DNA of 64,000 nt from an uncultured Mucilaginibacter sp. (GTDB lineage Bacteria; Bacteroidota; Bacteroidia; Sphingobacteriales; Sphingobacteriaceae). A model generated the notes under the pieces. The model was not told where the DNA came from. It did no database searches and saw only the letters and a list, made by a program, of their open reading frames with translations. Both the position numbers and the translations under genes were made by a program. The stretch is from NCBI RefSeq assembly GCF_903893715.1, contig NZ_CAITNG010000139.1, positions 1 through 64,000 of the forward strand, read 5' to 3'. This document shows, piece after piece, positions 43,134 through 51,668 of this stretch; positions within the stretch are counted from its first letter, which is position 1, and each line of letters starts with the position of its first letter.

Positions 43134-44321
43134 CTATAGTACCCTACACAACAGCCCTTTCAAGTATTCACCTTCGGGGAAAGAGGCGCGGACGGGGTGA
43201 TCGGCAGGCTGGCAAAACTGGTGGATAAACTGTACCTCTTTGCCGGCATCGAGGGCGGCCCAAGCCAATATTTGCTTGAAGGTGGTCATGTCCATAGCGC
43301 CGGAGCAGGAATAGGTGGCCAGCAATCCGCCGGGTTCGAGGATGAGCATGGCGAGGCGGTTCAGGTCCTTATAGGCACGTGCGGCACGGTCTAATGCCGA
43401 GCGCGAGGGCGCATATTTTGGCGGGTCGAGGATGATGATATCGAAGGTCTCTTCGTCCTCTCGGAACTGGCGCAGTTGTTTGTTCACGTCGGACCGGATG
43501 GCGCGATGTTCCGCCGCAGCGAAACCATTGAGGGCAAGATTGCTTTTGAGGGTCTCGATGGCGAGGTCGGAACTGTCGACACTGGTTACCGATCTGGCGC
43601 TTTGGCTAAAGGCATTGAGCGTAAAGCCGCCGGTGTAACTGAAGCAATCGAGCACCCGTTTGCCTTTGGCATAGCTTGCCACAATGCTGCGGTTATCGCG
43701 CTGATCGCAGTAGAAGCCCGATTTTTGGCCTTCGGCGATGTTGATGCCGTATTTGATGCCGTTTTCCACCACTTCCACTAATTCGGGTGGTTGTGAACCG
43801 GCAAGGATACCGAATGAGGGTGCCATGCCTTCGTGCTCGCGCGATGAGGCGTCGGAACGGTCGAATATGCTGGCGGGGTTCAATAGCTTTTGCAGCTCGT
43901 CGATGATGACGGGTTTGATATTCTCGATACCCGAGGTCAAGATCTGTAGGGATAGATGGTGGGCGTATTTATCCACGATCAATCCCGGAAGGTAATCGGA
44001 TTCGGAGAAAATAAGGCGGCAGGTATCGGTTTTGCCGGCTTCGAGGATAGCACTGCGCGCTGCTACCGCTACTGCAACTTTCTTCCGCCACCAGGTTTCG
44101 TCGATAATTACATCCTCGTTCCATTCGAGCAGGCGCAAGGCCACGCGCGATTGGGCGTTGTAAAAGCCGTAAGCCATAAAGGCGCCTTTGGCATCGATGA
44201 GTTTAACGATCTCGCCGTTAGCGGGTTTGCCTTTAACGCTGTCGATAGCGCCCGAGAATACCCAGGGATGTTTGTGCAGTACAGCTTTTTCTTTGCCTTT
44301 TTTGAGGATAACGTGGATCAT
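43134..44321 (-). CDS. Class I rRNA (cytosine-C5) methyltransferase, RlmI-like
   Basis: A 395-residue protein with an N-terminal PUA domain (KAVLHKHPWVFSGAI, about 1-75), a central linker domain and a Rossmann SAM-methyltransferase. The SAM loop is RVLDCFSYTGGFTLNA, and the catalytic region is IIILDPPKYAPSR followed by TYSCSGAM with a Cys. This is the architecture of 23S rRNA m5C1962 methyltransferase RlmI. The residue target is inferred from the family. The gene is monocistronic, with repeats of GGTTCATAGTTCATGG type upstream. Confidence 0.88.
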   Translation of the reverse strand: MIHVILKKGKEKAVLHKHPWVFSGAIDSVKGKPANGEIVKLIDAKGAFMAYGFYNAQSRVALRLLEWNEDVIIDETWWRKKVAVAVAARSAILEAGKTDTCRLIFSESDYLPGLIVDKYAHHLSLQILTSGIENIKPVIIDELQKLLNPASIFDRSDASSREHEGMAPSFGILAGSQPPELVEVVENGIKYGINIAEGQKSGFYCDQRDNRSIVASYAKGKRVLDCFSYTGGFTLNAFSQSARSVTSVDSSDLAIETLKSNLALNGFAAAEHRAIRSDVNKQLRQFREDEETFDIIILDPPKYAPSRSALDRAARAYKDLNRLAMLILEPGGLLATYSCSGAMDMTTFKQILAWAALDAGKEVQFIHQFCQPADHPVRASFPEGEYLKGLLCRVL

Positions 44322-44341
44322 GCCGCAAAGTTATATTTTTG

Positions 44342-44396
44342 GTTCATAGTTCATGGTTGTTTTTGGTTCATGGTTCATAGTTGATGGTTCATGGTA
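44342..44396. repeat. Degenerate GGTTCATAGTTCATGG repeats
   Basis: Four or five imperfect copies of GGTTCATRGTTSATGG follow one another between divergent genes. They resemble the GTTCATTGGT repeats at 250 and 37551. Confidence 0.65.
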
Positions 44397-44435
44397 AAAA
44401 CTCAAATAGGAAAGTCATATATTTAAACACTTAAT

Positions 44436-45038
44436 ATGAAAGAGGCTTGGAAATTTCTTGCAATAGCAGTTGGCGCTGCGGTGGTTATCATTTTCGGAAC
44501 ACTGCTTGTACTATTCTACATATTTACAGGCAACGTTGGTAATTATTCCAAAAAGGACTTAATACAGAATTATGATAGGCATTGGCGTGAAATAAACGAG
44601 GTTAAAAGATATATGACCTCAATAACACCCATAAACGATACTGTGGAAATCGAGTTTGCCAGCGATAATGAACTCGATACATTTTATTTAAATAGAGAAT
44701 CTAATGCGAATTTGAAGATAGATTCACCAAAAACTGATAGCCTGTTACGCAAACTTGGGTGGACAAAAGAAAAGCTTGTAACATTAAAGGCAAAACTTGA
44801 TGATGCAAATTGTACATCTGTATCAACAGGCGAACCTTTTACAGTTGGGTATCAGCAAAATGGTTTGGGTATGTACTATTATAAGATTTTCAGCAAGCCT
44901 TTGAATGACAGTTTAAAAAGGGAATACAATAACGGATGTGAATACATCTTTTACAAAGACAACATCGTTTTAGCATATGAAGGCGGTGCCATCGGCATGC
45001 AGTGCTTTGAAGACTATTATAAGAATAAAAATAACTAA
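44436..45038 (+). CDS. Membrane-anchored protein of unknown function
   Basis: A 200-residue protein with one N-terminal membrane segment (about residues 8-31, LAIAVGAAVVIIFGTLLVLF) and a mainly hydrophilic extracytoplasmic domain with two Cys (DDANCTS, NNGCEY) that could form a disulfide. No family is recognised. It lies seven to nine bases before csaA, but that looks like compact packing more than a functional link. Confidence 0.7.
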   Translation: MKEAWKFLAIAVGAAVVIIFGTLLVLFYIFTGNVGNYSKKDLIQNYDRHWREINEVKRYMTSITPINDTVEIEFASDNELDTFYLNRESNANLKIDSPKTDSLLRKLGWTKEKLVTLKAKLDDANCTSVSTGEPFTVGYQQNGLGMYYYKIFSKPLNDSLKREYNNGCEYIFYKDNIVLAYEGGAIGMQCFEDYYKNKNN

Positions 45039-45047
45039 CATCGTGTG

Positions 45048-45383
45048 ATGGAAACTATTACATGGCATGACTTTGAAAAAGTAGAGTTGCGGGCAGGAAC
45101 CATCATACAGATACTGGACTTCCCGGAAGCGAGGAAACCTGCTTATAAAGTACAGGTCGACTTTGGGCCATTGGGTTTGAAGTGGAGCAGCGCGCAGATC
45201 ACAAAACATTATACCAAAGAGGAATTAGTGGGACGGCAGATCATCGGGGCGGTCAATTTTCCTAAGAAACAGATCGCTACCTTTATGTCGGAATTTTTGG
45301 TGACGGGGTTTGCGGACGAGAACGGGGATATCGTACTTTCTGCCATTGATAAACCCGTACCTAACGGACAAAAACTGATATAA
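45048..45383 (+). CDS. csaA: CsaA-type tRNA-binding domain protein
   Basis: A 111-residue OB-fold protein of the CsaA family (tRNA-binding domain related to MetRS C-terminal and Trbp111). Motifs FEKVELRAGTIIQ, GLKWSSAQITKHY and NFPKKQIATFMSEFLV are characteristic. CsaA dimers bind tRNA and unfolded proteins. I use the ATG at 45048; the track uses the GTG just before. Its stop overlaps the tadA-like start as TAATG, so the two are coupled. Confidence 0.92.
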   Translation: METITWHDFEKVELRAGTIIQILDFPEARKPAYKVQVDFGPLGLKWSSAQITKHYTKEELVGRQIIGAVNFPKKQIATFMSEFLVTGFADENGDIVLSAIDKPVPNGQKLI

Positions 45384-45859
45384 TGCGCTATTATAATTTT
45401 GGCGACGAGCCTGCCATTGTGCCCGACGAGTTTTTTATGAAGGAAGCTTTTAAAGAAGCAAAACTGGCCTTTGCGGAAGACGAGATACCCATTGGCGCCG
45501 TGGTGGTTTGCAAAGGGCAGATCATTGGGCGTGGGCATAACCTGACGGAACGCCTGAACGATGTTTCAGCGCATGCCGAAATGCAAGCCTTAACGGCGGC
45601 AGCTAACTATATGGGCGGAAAGTACCTGCCCGAATGCACCCTGTATGTTACCATGGAGCCCTGCGTAATGTGCGCGGGCGCCAGCTATTGGTTCCAGGTG
45701 GGGAAGATTGTTTTCGGGGCTTATGATGCCAAGCTAGGGTTCGGGCGGCTGAACCAGAAAGTGATCCATCCCAAAACATTGGTAACGGGCGGCATTATGG
45801 AAAACGAATGCGCCGAACTGGTGCGCGAGTTCTTCAGAAAGAAAAGACAGAAAACATGA
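45383..45859 (+). CDS. tadA: Nucleoside/tRNA adenosine deaminase, TadA-like
   Basis: A 158-residue zinc deaminase. The catalytic motif HAEMQAL and the zinc pair PCVMCAGA are intact. The region VVVCKGQIIGRGHN is typical of tRNA-A34 deaminase. It would convert the wobble adenosine of tRNA-Arg(ACG) to inosine. A cytosine/guanine deaminase of the same fold is the alternative. It overlaps csaA by one base, consistent with a tRNA-related unit. A start at MKEAFKEAK, 18 codons later, is possible. Confidence 0.85.
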   Translation: MRYYNFGDEPAIVPDEFFMKEAFKEAKLAFAEDEIPIGAVVVCKGQIIGRGHNLTERLNDVSAHAEMQALTAAANYMGGKYLPECTLYVTMEPCVMCAGASYWFQVGKIVFGAYDAKLGFGRLNQKVIHPKTLVTGGIMENECAELVREFFRKKRQKT

Positions 45860-45892
45860 CATTTAGATAAACAAATATGCCGCTTGTGCCTT

Positions 45893-45900
45893 TATATTTG
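45893..45900 (+). promoter_or_regulatory. Candidate -7 promoter box for the superoxide dismutase
   Basis: TATATTTG, an exact TAnnTTTG match, lies 45 bases before the ATG. No clear -33 box is seen at the usual distance. Confidence 0.4.
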
Positions 45901-45945
45901 TGCCAACAATCACCCAATATAAATTAACCTTTAAAAATAATCACT

Positions 45946-46560
45946 ATGGCTTTTGAATTACCGGCGTTATCTTACGCTACCGACGCACTTGAACCACACA
46001 TTGATAAACTGACCATGGAAATTCACCATGGCAAACACCACCAGGCCTATGTTACCAATTTAAACAAAGCGCTTGAGGGCAAACCCGAAGCTAACAGCAG
46101 CATCGAAGACATCATCCACAATATCTCCAAATTCCCGATGCCGGTACGCAACAATGGCGGCGGCCACTACAACCACACTTTCTTTTGGACTATTTTAAGC
46201 CCGAGCGGCGGTGGTGCACCAACAGGCGACCTGGCAGCGGCCATCAACAGTACTTTTGGTTCCTTCGCAGAGTTCCAAACTTTGTTTTCGACAGCGGGTG
46301 TTGGTCGTTTTGGCTCGGGCTGGGCTTGGTTGATCGTTACTCCTGAAAAGAAGTTAGCCATTGCATCGACGCCTAACCAGGACAACACCCTGATGGACCT
46401 GCCCGAAGTTGCCAAAGGCACTCCGGTGTTAGGCTTGGATGTTTGGGAACATGCTTATTACCTAAAATATCAAAACAAGCGCCCTGACTACATTACCGCT
46501 TTTTGGAATGTAGTAAACTGGAACCATGTTGCCGAGCTGTACAAAAAAGCGATGGCTTAA
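45946..46560 (+). CDS. sodA: Superoxide dismutase, Mn/Fe family (Mn-type motifs)
   Basis: A 204-residue enzyme that dismutates superoxide. The metal ligands are the His in [14 protein letters not shown], the second His in [10 protein letters not shown], and the Asp/His in [22 protein letters not shown], in place of an AQ.WNH pattern, points to the Mn type, although cambialistic use is possible. No signal peptide is present, so it is cytosolic. It has its own terminator and lies upstream of redox enzymes and oxyR, which fits an oxidative-stress neighbourhood. Confidence 0.95.
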   Translation: MAFELPALSYATDALEPHIDKLTMEIHHGKHHQAYVTNLNKALEGKPEANSSIEDIIHNISKFPMPVRNNGGGHYNHTFFWTILSPSGGGAPTGDLAAAINSTFGSFAEFQTLFSTAGVGRFGSGWAWLIVTPEKKLAIASTPNQDNTLMDLPEVAKGTPVLGLDVWEHAYYLKYQNKRPDYITAFWNVVNWNHVAELYKKAMA

Positions 46561-46582
46561 TTTATACCTTCAATAATATTGG

Positions 46583-46615
46583 ACGGCCGGGGGAAAATAT
46601 CCGGCCGTTTTTTTT
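46583..46615 (+). terminator. Terminator after superoxide dismutase
   Basis: ACGGCCGG and CCGGCCGT form an eight-base GC stem followed by eight or more T, 22 bases after the stop codon. Confidence 0.9.
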
Positions 46616-46653
46616 ATGTTTGCCCTTAAGCCACAAACCGAATACCAAGCCTT

Positions 46654-47649
46654 ATGAGAGCATTAGTTTTAGAAAGTTTTGATAACCCTTTTGCCCTGAA
46701 GGAAGTTGAAAAACCAGCGCTGCAAGCCGGCGAAGTTTTGGTACAAGTAAAAGCGGCGGCGCTAAACCGCCGCGATTGGTGGATAACCCGAGGCAAGTAC
46801 GCGGGCATCAAATACCCGTCAATTATCGGTTCGGATGGTGCGGGTGTTGTGGCCGAGATTGGCGAGGGAGTTGACCCGAAATGGCTGGGGAAAGAGGTGA
46901 TTATCAATCCAGGTGATAAATGGGGCGATGACCCGAATTGCCAGTCGAAAGAGTTTAATATACTGGGTTTACCCGATAATGGCACTTTTGCTGAATACGT
47001 AAAAATAAGCGACCGCCGTTTATACAGAAAACCCCAATATTTAACCTGGGAGCAAACGGCGGCTATCCCCGTGGCGGGTTTAACAGCTTACCGTGCGCTT
47101 TTTACCAAAGGGAAAGCTGTAAAAGGTAATACCGTGCTGATAGTAGGTGTTGGCAGTGGCACGGGTGCTATAGCCTTACAACTGGCATTGGCGGCAGGTT
47201 GCAAGGTATATGTAACATCAGGCTCGACAGAGAAACTGGATATAGCCCGGAAAATGGGCGCTACCGATGGCGTTATTTATAAAGATGCCGATTGGGACGA
47301 ACATTTGAAGGCCATGTCGGGTGGGTTTGATGTGATCATAGACAGTGCATTGGGCGAAGGTTTTGCCAAACTGCCGGACATTTGCAAACCGGGCGCACGT
47401 ATCGTGTTCTTTGGCGGCACAGCCGGCGACATACCACCAACCAACGGCCGTAAGATATTTTGGAAACAACTACAGATATTGGGCACCACATTGGGTACGC
47501 AGGAAGAATTTGAAGCCATGGTAGATTTTATTGAAGAACACCATATTATACCCGTGGTTGACGCGGTGTTCCCGTTGGAGGACGCGAAAAGCGCCTTTCA
47601 AAAAATGGACAATTCCACACAGTTTGGCAAGATCGTGATCAAAATGTAG
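46654..47649 (+). CDS. Zinc-type alcohol dehydrogenase-like (MDR) oxidoreductase
   Basis: A 331-residue medium-chain dehydrogenase/reductase of the quinone oxidoreductase-like branch. The N-terminal GroES-like fold shows AALNRRDWWITRGKY and IIGSDGAGVVAEIG. The nucleotide-binding motif is VLIVGVGSGTGAIALQLA. The Cys/His set for catalytic zinc is not apparent, which supports a zinc-free NADPH-dependent reductase. It ends five bases before the PaaE-like reductase and probably shares its message. Confidence 0.88.
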   Translation: MRALVLESFDNPFALKEVEKPALQAGEVLVQVKAAALNRRDWWITRGKYAGIKYPSIIGSDGAGVVAEIGEGVDPKWLGKEVIINPGDKWGDDPNCQSKEFNILGLPDNGTFAEYVKISDRRLYRKPQYLTWEQTAAIPVAGLTAYRALFTKGKAVKGNTVLIVGVGSGTGAIALQLALAAGCKVYVTSGSTEKLDIARKMGATDGVIYKDADWDEHLKAMSGGFDVIIDSALGEGFAKLPDICKPGARIVFFGGTAGDIPPTNGRKIFWKQLQILGTTLGTQEEFEAMVDFIEEHHIIPVVDAVFPLEDAKSAFQKMDNSTQFGKIVIKM

Positions 47650-47654
47650 CACCT

Positions 47655-48680
47655 ATGCTTCAGTTAGCAGTTGAAGCCATAAAATGGGAGAGCCCCGATA
47701 CCGCTACCTTTTTTTTGAGAGAGGTGAACAATCAACCAATAAGCTACAAAGCGGGGCAATTTATTACACTCGTGTTTTCGCACCACAACAAGGAGATACG
47801 CCGGTCGTACTCTATCAGTTCATCTCCTGATGAGGCATTGTTGGCTATTACCGTAAAACGGATCGAGAACGGCGAGATATCACGATTTCTGTTAAGCAAA
47901 GCTAAAGTTGGCGATTTATGGGACGTGTTACCGCCGGCGGGGAAGTTTGTGATCGTAGACTACAGCAGCCAGAAAGACATCATCTATTTCGCGGCGGGGA
48001 GTGGCATTGCGCCTGTTTACGCGCATCTCAAATATATCTTATCACGCCAGGGCGAAAGTCATATTACCCTGGTTTATAGCAACCGTCATATCAAATCAAC
48101 TTTATTTTATAACGAGTTGAAGCAAATGGCTGCGGCTTATCCAAATCGTTTTACGCTGATCTTTCTTTTCAGCGAAAGCGGGAACGGCATAAAAGCGCAA
48201 CGCCTGAATAATGACCGGGTAATACAATTGGTGAATGATAACCTGCAATTCGCGCCCAACGATGCGGAGTTCTTTTTATGCGGGCCGTTCGCCTATATGC
48301 GGATGGTGAAGCTGACCTTGATGACGATGCATTTTAAGCCATCGCAAATACGTAAGGAGAATTTTGTGATCGAAACAAAACCTCAAACACATTTTACCAA
48401 GTATCCCGCAAAGGAAATAAAGCTGAAATTTGCCGGCAAGGTTTATGACTTGCAGGTTGGCGAAAACCAAACCATATTGGATGCCGCTTTGCAAAACAAT
48501 ATCCAATTACCCTATAGCTGCAAAGCAGGGATTTGCTCGAGCTGTACAGCTATTTGCAGCAGCGGCAAAGTGGTAATGAGCGTTAACGATGTGCTGACCG
48601 ACGAGGACCTGCAAGCCAAATGGATACTCACATGTACAGGGCATCCGGTGAGCGACAACGTAGTTATTGTATTTCCATAA
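47655..48680 (+). CDS. PaaE-like ferredoxin-NADP-type oxidoreductase
   Basis: A 341-residue three-domain electron-transfer protein. An FAD domain (RRSYSISSSP, about 45-55) precedes an NAD(P) domain (YFAAGSGIAPVYAHL). The plant-type [2Fe-2S] domain follows, with Cys in YSCKAGICSSCTAIC and the last in ILTCTGHP. This resembles PaaE/HcaD-class reductases that feed oxygenases, but no oxygenase is adjacent. It could donate electrons to the carotenoid hydroxylase or other oxygenases; this is speculative. Its 3' end overlaps the convergent oxyR gene by 17 bases. Confidence 0.9.
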   Translation: MLQLAVEAIKWESPDTATFFLREVNNQPISYKAGQFITLVFSHHNKEIRRSYSISSSPDEALLAITVKRIENGEISRFLLSKAKVGDLWDVLPPAGKFVIVDYSSQKDIIYFAAGSGIAPVYAHLKYILSRQGESHITLVYSNRHIKSTLFYNELKQMAAAYPNRFTLIFLFSESGNGIKAQRLNNDRVIQLVNDNLQFAPNDAEFFLCGPFAYMRMVKLTLMTMHFKPSQIRKENFVIETKPQTHFTKYPAKEIKLKFAGKVYDLQVGENQTILDAALQNNIQLPYSCKAGICSSCTAICSSGKVVMSVNDVLTDEDLQAKWILTCTGHPVSDNVVIVFP

Positions 48681-49602
48681 CCTCTTTTTTCTTTTTGCTA
48701 CGCATGCGTTTGGGCACAAACTCCAATATCTCATTTTTTAGGGCCTCAATCATGCGGCGTTTCAGGTAGTTCTTTTGGATAACGATGCTGACTTCGCGCA
48801 CGGGCTCGGGCGATTTGAAGTGGCGAACCTTATCGAGCTGCTTGTCTGTTAAGTCGGACAGCGAAAGTTCAGGCAATATGGTTGCGCCATTGTTTTGTTC
48901 TACCATGCGTTTCAGGGTTTCCACGCTGCCGGTATTGTACTCAAAATGCTGGAAGCCCTTGGTGGCACGGCGGCGCTGGCAAATGTTCAATACCTGCTCG
49001 CGCATGCAATGGCCCTCGTTAAGTACCCATATCTCTTCCATGTCGATATCATCGGGTTCGATGCTTTTCTTTTTAAACAGCTTGCTGCTTTTTGAGGCGT
49101 AGGCTACAAAGTTTTCGTAAAACACAGGAATCTCTAAAATACCGGCTTCGTGGAGCGGGGTCGATAGGATACCGCAGTCTATAGTACCCAGTTTTAATTT
49201 TTGTACGATTTCTTCGGTGGGTTGCTCCCATACAATAAGCTTTACCAAAGGGTAGTTTTCGATAAAGCGGGTAATGATGCGGGGCAATAAGTAAGGGGAA
49301 ATGGTGGGTATGATACCGATTTTCAATTCGCCCGACAGTTCTTTTTGCCTGTCGCTGATAATTTCCTTTATCTTTTGGCTTTCGGACAACAGGATACGCG
49401 CCTGGGCGATAATCTCTTCACCAATTTCGGTGGGTACAACGGGTTGCTTACTACGGTCGAATATCTTAACACCCAAGGTGTCTTCCAGTTTTTGCACCTG
49501 CATACTTAAAGTAGGCTGCGTTACAAAACACTTTTCGGCGGCTAAAACAAAGCTGCGGTAGCTGTCTAACGCAACAATGTATTCCAGTTGTACTATGGTC
49601 AT
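48664..49602 (-). CDS. oxyR: LysR-type hydrogen-peroxide regulator
   Basis: A 312-residue LysR regulator. The N-terminal winged helix is LEYIVALDSYRSFVLAAEKCFVTQPTLS in sequence. Within the effector domain, EGHCMREQVLNIC carries the two Cys at the spacing of the redox disulfide of OxyR. It should activate catalase and peroxiredoxin genes on oxidation. No target is adjacent except, perhaps, the nearby superoxide dismutase and reductases. A TATATTTG box lies 23 bases upstream. Its end overlaps the convergent reductase gene. Confidence 0.92.
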   Translation of the reverse strand: MTIVQLEYIVALDSYRSFVLAAEKCFVTQPTLSMQVQKLEDTLGVKIFDRSKQPVVPTEIGEEIIAQARILLSESQKIKEIISDRQKELSGELKIGIIPTISPYLLPRIITRFIENYPLVKLIVWEQPTEEIVQKLKLGTIDCGILSTPLHEAGILEIPVFYENFVAYASKSSKLFKKKSIEPDDIDMEEIWVLNEGHCMREQVLNICQRRRATKGFQHFEYNTGSVETLKRMVEQNNGATILPELSLSDLTDKQLDKVRHFKSPEPVREVSIVIQKNYLKRRMIEALKNEILEFVPKRMRSKKKKEVMEIQ

Positions 49603-49624
49603 TCTATTATAGTTGTAATCTATC

Positions 49625-49632
49625 CAAATATA
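49625..49632 (-). promoter_or_regulatory. Candidate -7 promoter box for oxyR
   Basis: Minus-strand TATATTTG matches TAnnTTTG exactly, 22 bases before the oxyR ATG. The nearest TTG upstream is 25 bases away, so the -33 half is uncertain. Confidence 0.4.
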
Positions 49633-49677
49633 ATAATTATTGATTCCTTCTATAACACAACCACTATTTAACTAAAT

Positions 49678-49713
49678 AAAAAAGGGTAAACAATCCATAT
49701 TGTTTACCCTTTT
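49678..49713 (-). terminator. Terminator after glmS
   Basis: AAAAGGGTAAACAAT and ATTGTTTACCCTTTT pair perfectly around CCAT. It lies 19 bases beyond the glmS stop on the minus strand, before oxyR. Confidence 0.85.
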
Positions 49714-49731
49714 CAAAAACCTTACTTAAAC

Positions 49732-51567
49732 TTATTCCACAGTTACAGATTTAGCCAGGTTACGTGGCTGATCCACGTTACAGCCACGCATCACGGCGAT
49801 ATGGTATGCCAAGAGCTGCAGCGGGATAGTAGCCACCAACGGTACGAAAGCTTCATGGGTTTCAGGTATTTCGATTACGTAATCGGCCATGTCCCTGACA
49901 TCTACATCACCTTCGGATACGATGGCTATTACTTTGCCTTTACGAGCTTTTACTTCTTGTATGTTGCTAACTACTTTCTCGTATGACGAATTTTTGGTGG
50001 CGATGAACACTACCGGCATCTCCTCATCAATTAAAGCAATAGGGCCGTGTTTCATTTCGGCGGCAGGGTAGCCTTCGGCGTGGATGTATGATATTTCTTT
50101 CAGCTTTAATGCACCTTCCAAAGCAACCGGGAACGAACTGCCGCGGCCCAAAAAGATGAAGTTTGAAGAGTCTTTAAATACCTCGGCTATTTTGATGATG
50201 TGGTCATCAGCAAGCAAAGCGCGCTCTATCAAAGTGGGTATCTCGTTAAGCTCGGTTAAATACTCAATCAATTTACTTTGAGTGATGGCACCCCGAACCT
50301 GCGCGATATAAAATGCGAGCATGGTTAAAGCGGTAACTTGGGCGGTAAAAGCTTTTGTCGATGCCACACCAATTTCGGGGCCAGCGTGCACATACACGCC
50401 CGCATGCGAAGTACGCGGGATGGATGAACCAACCACATTACAAATACCAAAAATAGTTGCACCACGGTCTTTAGCAAGTTCTATCGCGGCCATGGTATCG
50501 GCGGTTTCGCCTGACTGGGAGATGGCAATTACCAGGTCCTTTTCGGTGATGATGGGATTACGGTACCTGAACTCGGAGGCATATTCAACTTCTACCGGTA
50601 CACGGGCATATTCTTCTATCAGGTATTCGCCCACCAGACCCGAGTGCCATGAGGTGCCGCAGGCCACGATGATGATACGGTCGATGTTCTTTAACTTTTC
50701 TGTATACTCCTTAATACCGCCCAATTGCACTTTACCTGTTGACGGATAAATACGGCCACGTAAACAATCCCTGATGGAGCGCGGCTGTTCGTAAATTTCT
50801 TTCAACATGAAGTGGTCATACCCGCCTTTTTCCAACAATTCCAGTTTCAGGTCAAGTTCTTCGATATACGGAGTCTGGATAGTATTGTCAATATTTTTTA
50901 CCAGCAAATCATCTTTCCGGATATAAGCGATTTCGTTATCATTAAGATAGATGACATTTTTTGTGTATTCCACAATAGGTGTGGCATCTGATGCCACAAA
51001 ATACTCACCTTTCCCCACCCCAATTACCAATGGGCTGCCTTTTCGGGCGGCTATTAATTGGTCGGGCTCATCGCTGCTCATGATGACGATAGCGTAAGCG
51101 CCCACTACTTTATTAAGCGCAACACGTACAGCCTCGCGCAGGTCGAGACCGGTTTCGCTTTGAATATTTTCTATCAGGTGGATCAATACCTCGGTATCAG
51201 TATCACTTTTGAATACGTGGCCAGCGGCAATAAGTGCTTCCTTTATCACGCCATAGTTTTCGATAATACCGTTGTGGATGATAGTTAGTTTACGGTTACC
51301 GGATGAGTGGGGGTGCGAGTTTCGGTCGCTGGGGGCGCCATGCGTTGCCCAGCGGGTATGGCCCATGCCGATGTGGCCTTTCAGGTTAACATCTTTTACA
51401 AAGTTCTCCAGATCGCTTACTTTACCGGCCTTTTTATAAACTTTAAGCTCAGTATCAATTAGCGCGATACCAGCGCTATCGTACCCACGGTACTCTAAAC
51501 GGTGAAGCCCCTTAATAACAATGGGGTAAGCATCCCTGTAACCTACGTATCCTACTATTCCGCACAT
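49732..51567 (-). CDS. glmS: Glutamine-fructose-6-phosphate aminotransferase
   Basis: 611 residues from the ATG of MCGIVGYVGYRD, whose Cys2 becomes the N-terminal nucleophile after Met removal. This requirement rules out the track's start 22 codons upstream. The glutaminase domain has HTRWATHGAPS. The two SIS domains carry ACGTSWHSG and SQSGETADT, and the protein ends in the family's LAKSVTVE tail. It makes glucosamine-6-phosphate for peptidoglycan and LPS. No ribozyme-like leader is visible. The upstream terminator shows that it is transcribed separately from the DUF4270 gene. Confidence 0.95.
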   Translation of the reverse strand: MCGIVGYVGYRDAYPIVIKGLHRLEYRGYDSAGIALIDTELKVYKKAGKVSDLENFVKDVNLKGHIGMGHTRWATHGAPSDRNSHPHSSGNRKLTIIHNGIIENYGVIKEALIAAGHVFKSDTDTEVLIHLIENIQSETGLDLREAVRVALNKVVGAYAIVIMSSDEPDQLIAARKGSPLVIGVGKGEYFVASDATPIVEYTKNVIYLNDNEIAYIRKDDLLVKNIDNTIQTPYIEELDLKLELLEKGGYDHFMLKEIYEQPRSIRDCLRGRIYPSTGKVQLGGIKEYTEKLKNIDRIIIVACGTSWHSGLVGEYLIEEYARVPVEVEYASEFRYRNPIITEKDLVIAISQSGETADTMAAIELAKDRGATIFGICNVVGSSIPRTSHAGVYVHAGPEIGVASTKAFTAQVTALTMLAFYIAQVRGAITQSKLIEYLTELNEIPTLIERALLADDHIIKIAEVFKDSSNFIFLGRGSSFPVALEGALKLKEISYIHAEGYPAAEMKHGPIALIDEEMPVVFIATKNSSYEKVVSNIQEVKARKGKVIAIVSEGDVDVRDMADYVIEIPETHEAFVPLVATIPLQLLAYHIAVMRGCNVDQPRNLAKSVTVE

Positions 51568-51592
51568 GTGATAAAAATTTAAATGAAGGTAT

Positions 51593-51630
51593 AAAAAAAA
51601 AGCATCCTTCTGATAAATCAAAAGGGATGC
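51593..51630 (-). terminator. Terminator after the DUF4270 gene
   Basis: On the minus strand GCATCCCTTTTG...AGAAGGATGC forms an imperfect stem followed by nine T. It separates the DUF4270/GT5-like unit from glmS. Confidence 0.75.
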
Positions 51631-51668
51631 CAATATTTTAATTCGATAAAATTATAAAATATAAATGC

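Noticed and set aside
51568-51668. Possible glmS ribozyme/riboswitch
   Set aside because: The spacer is about 100 bases, AT-rich, and contains a terminator of the upstream gene; no ribozyme core is visible.
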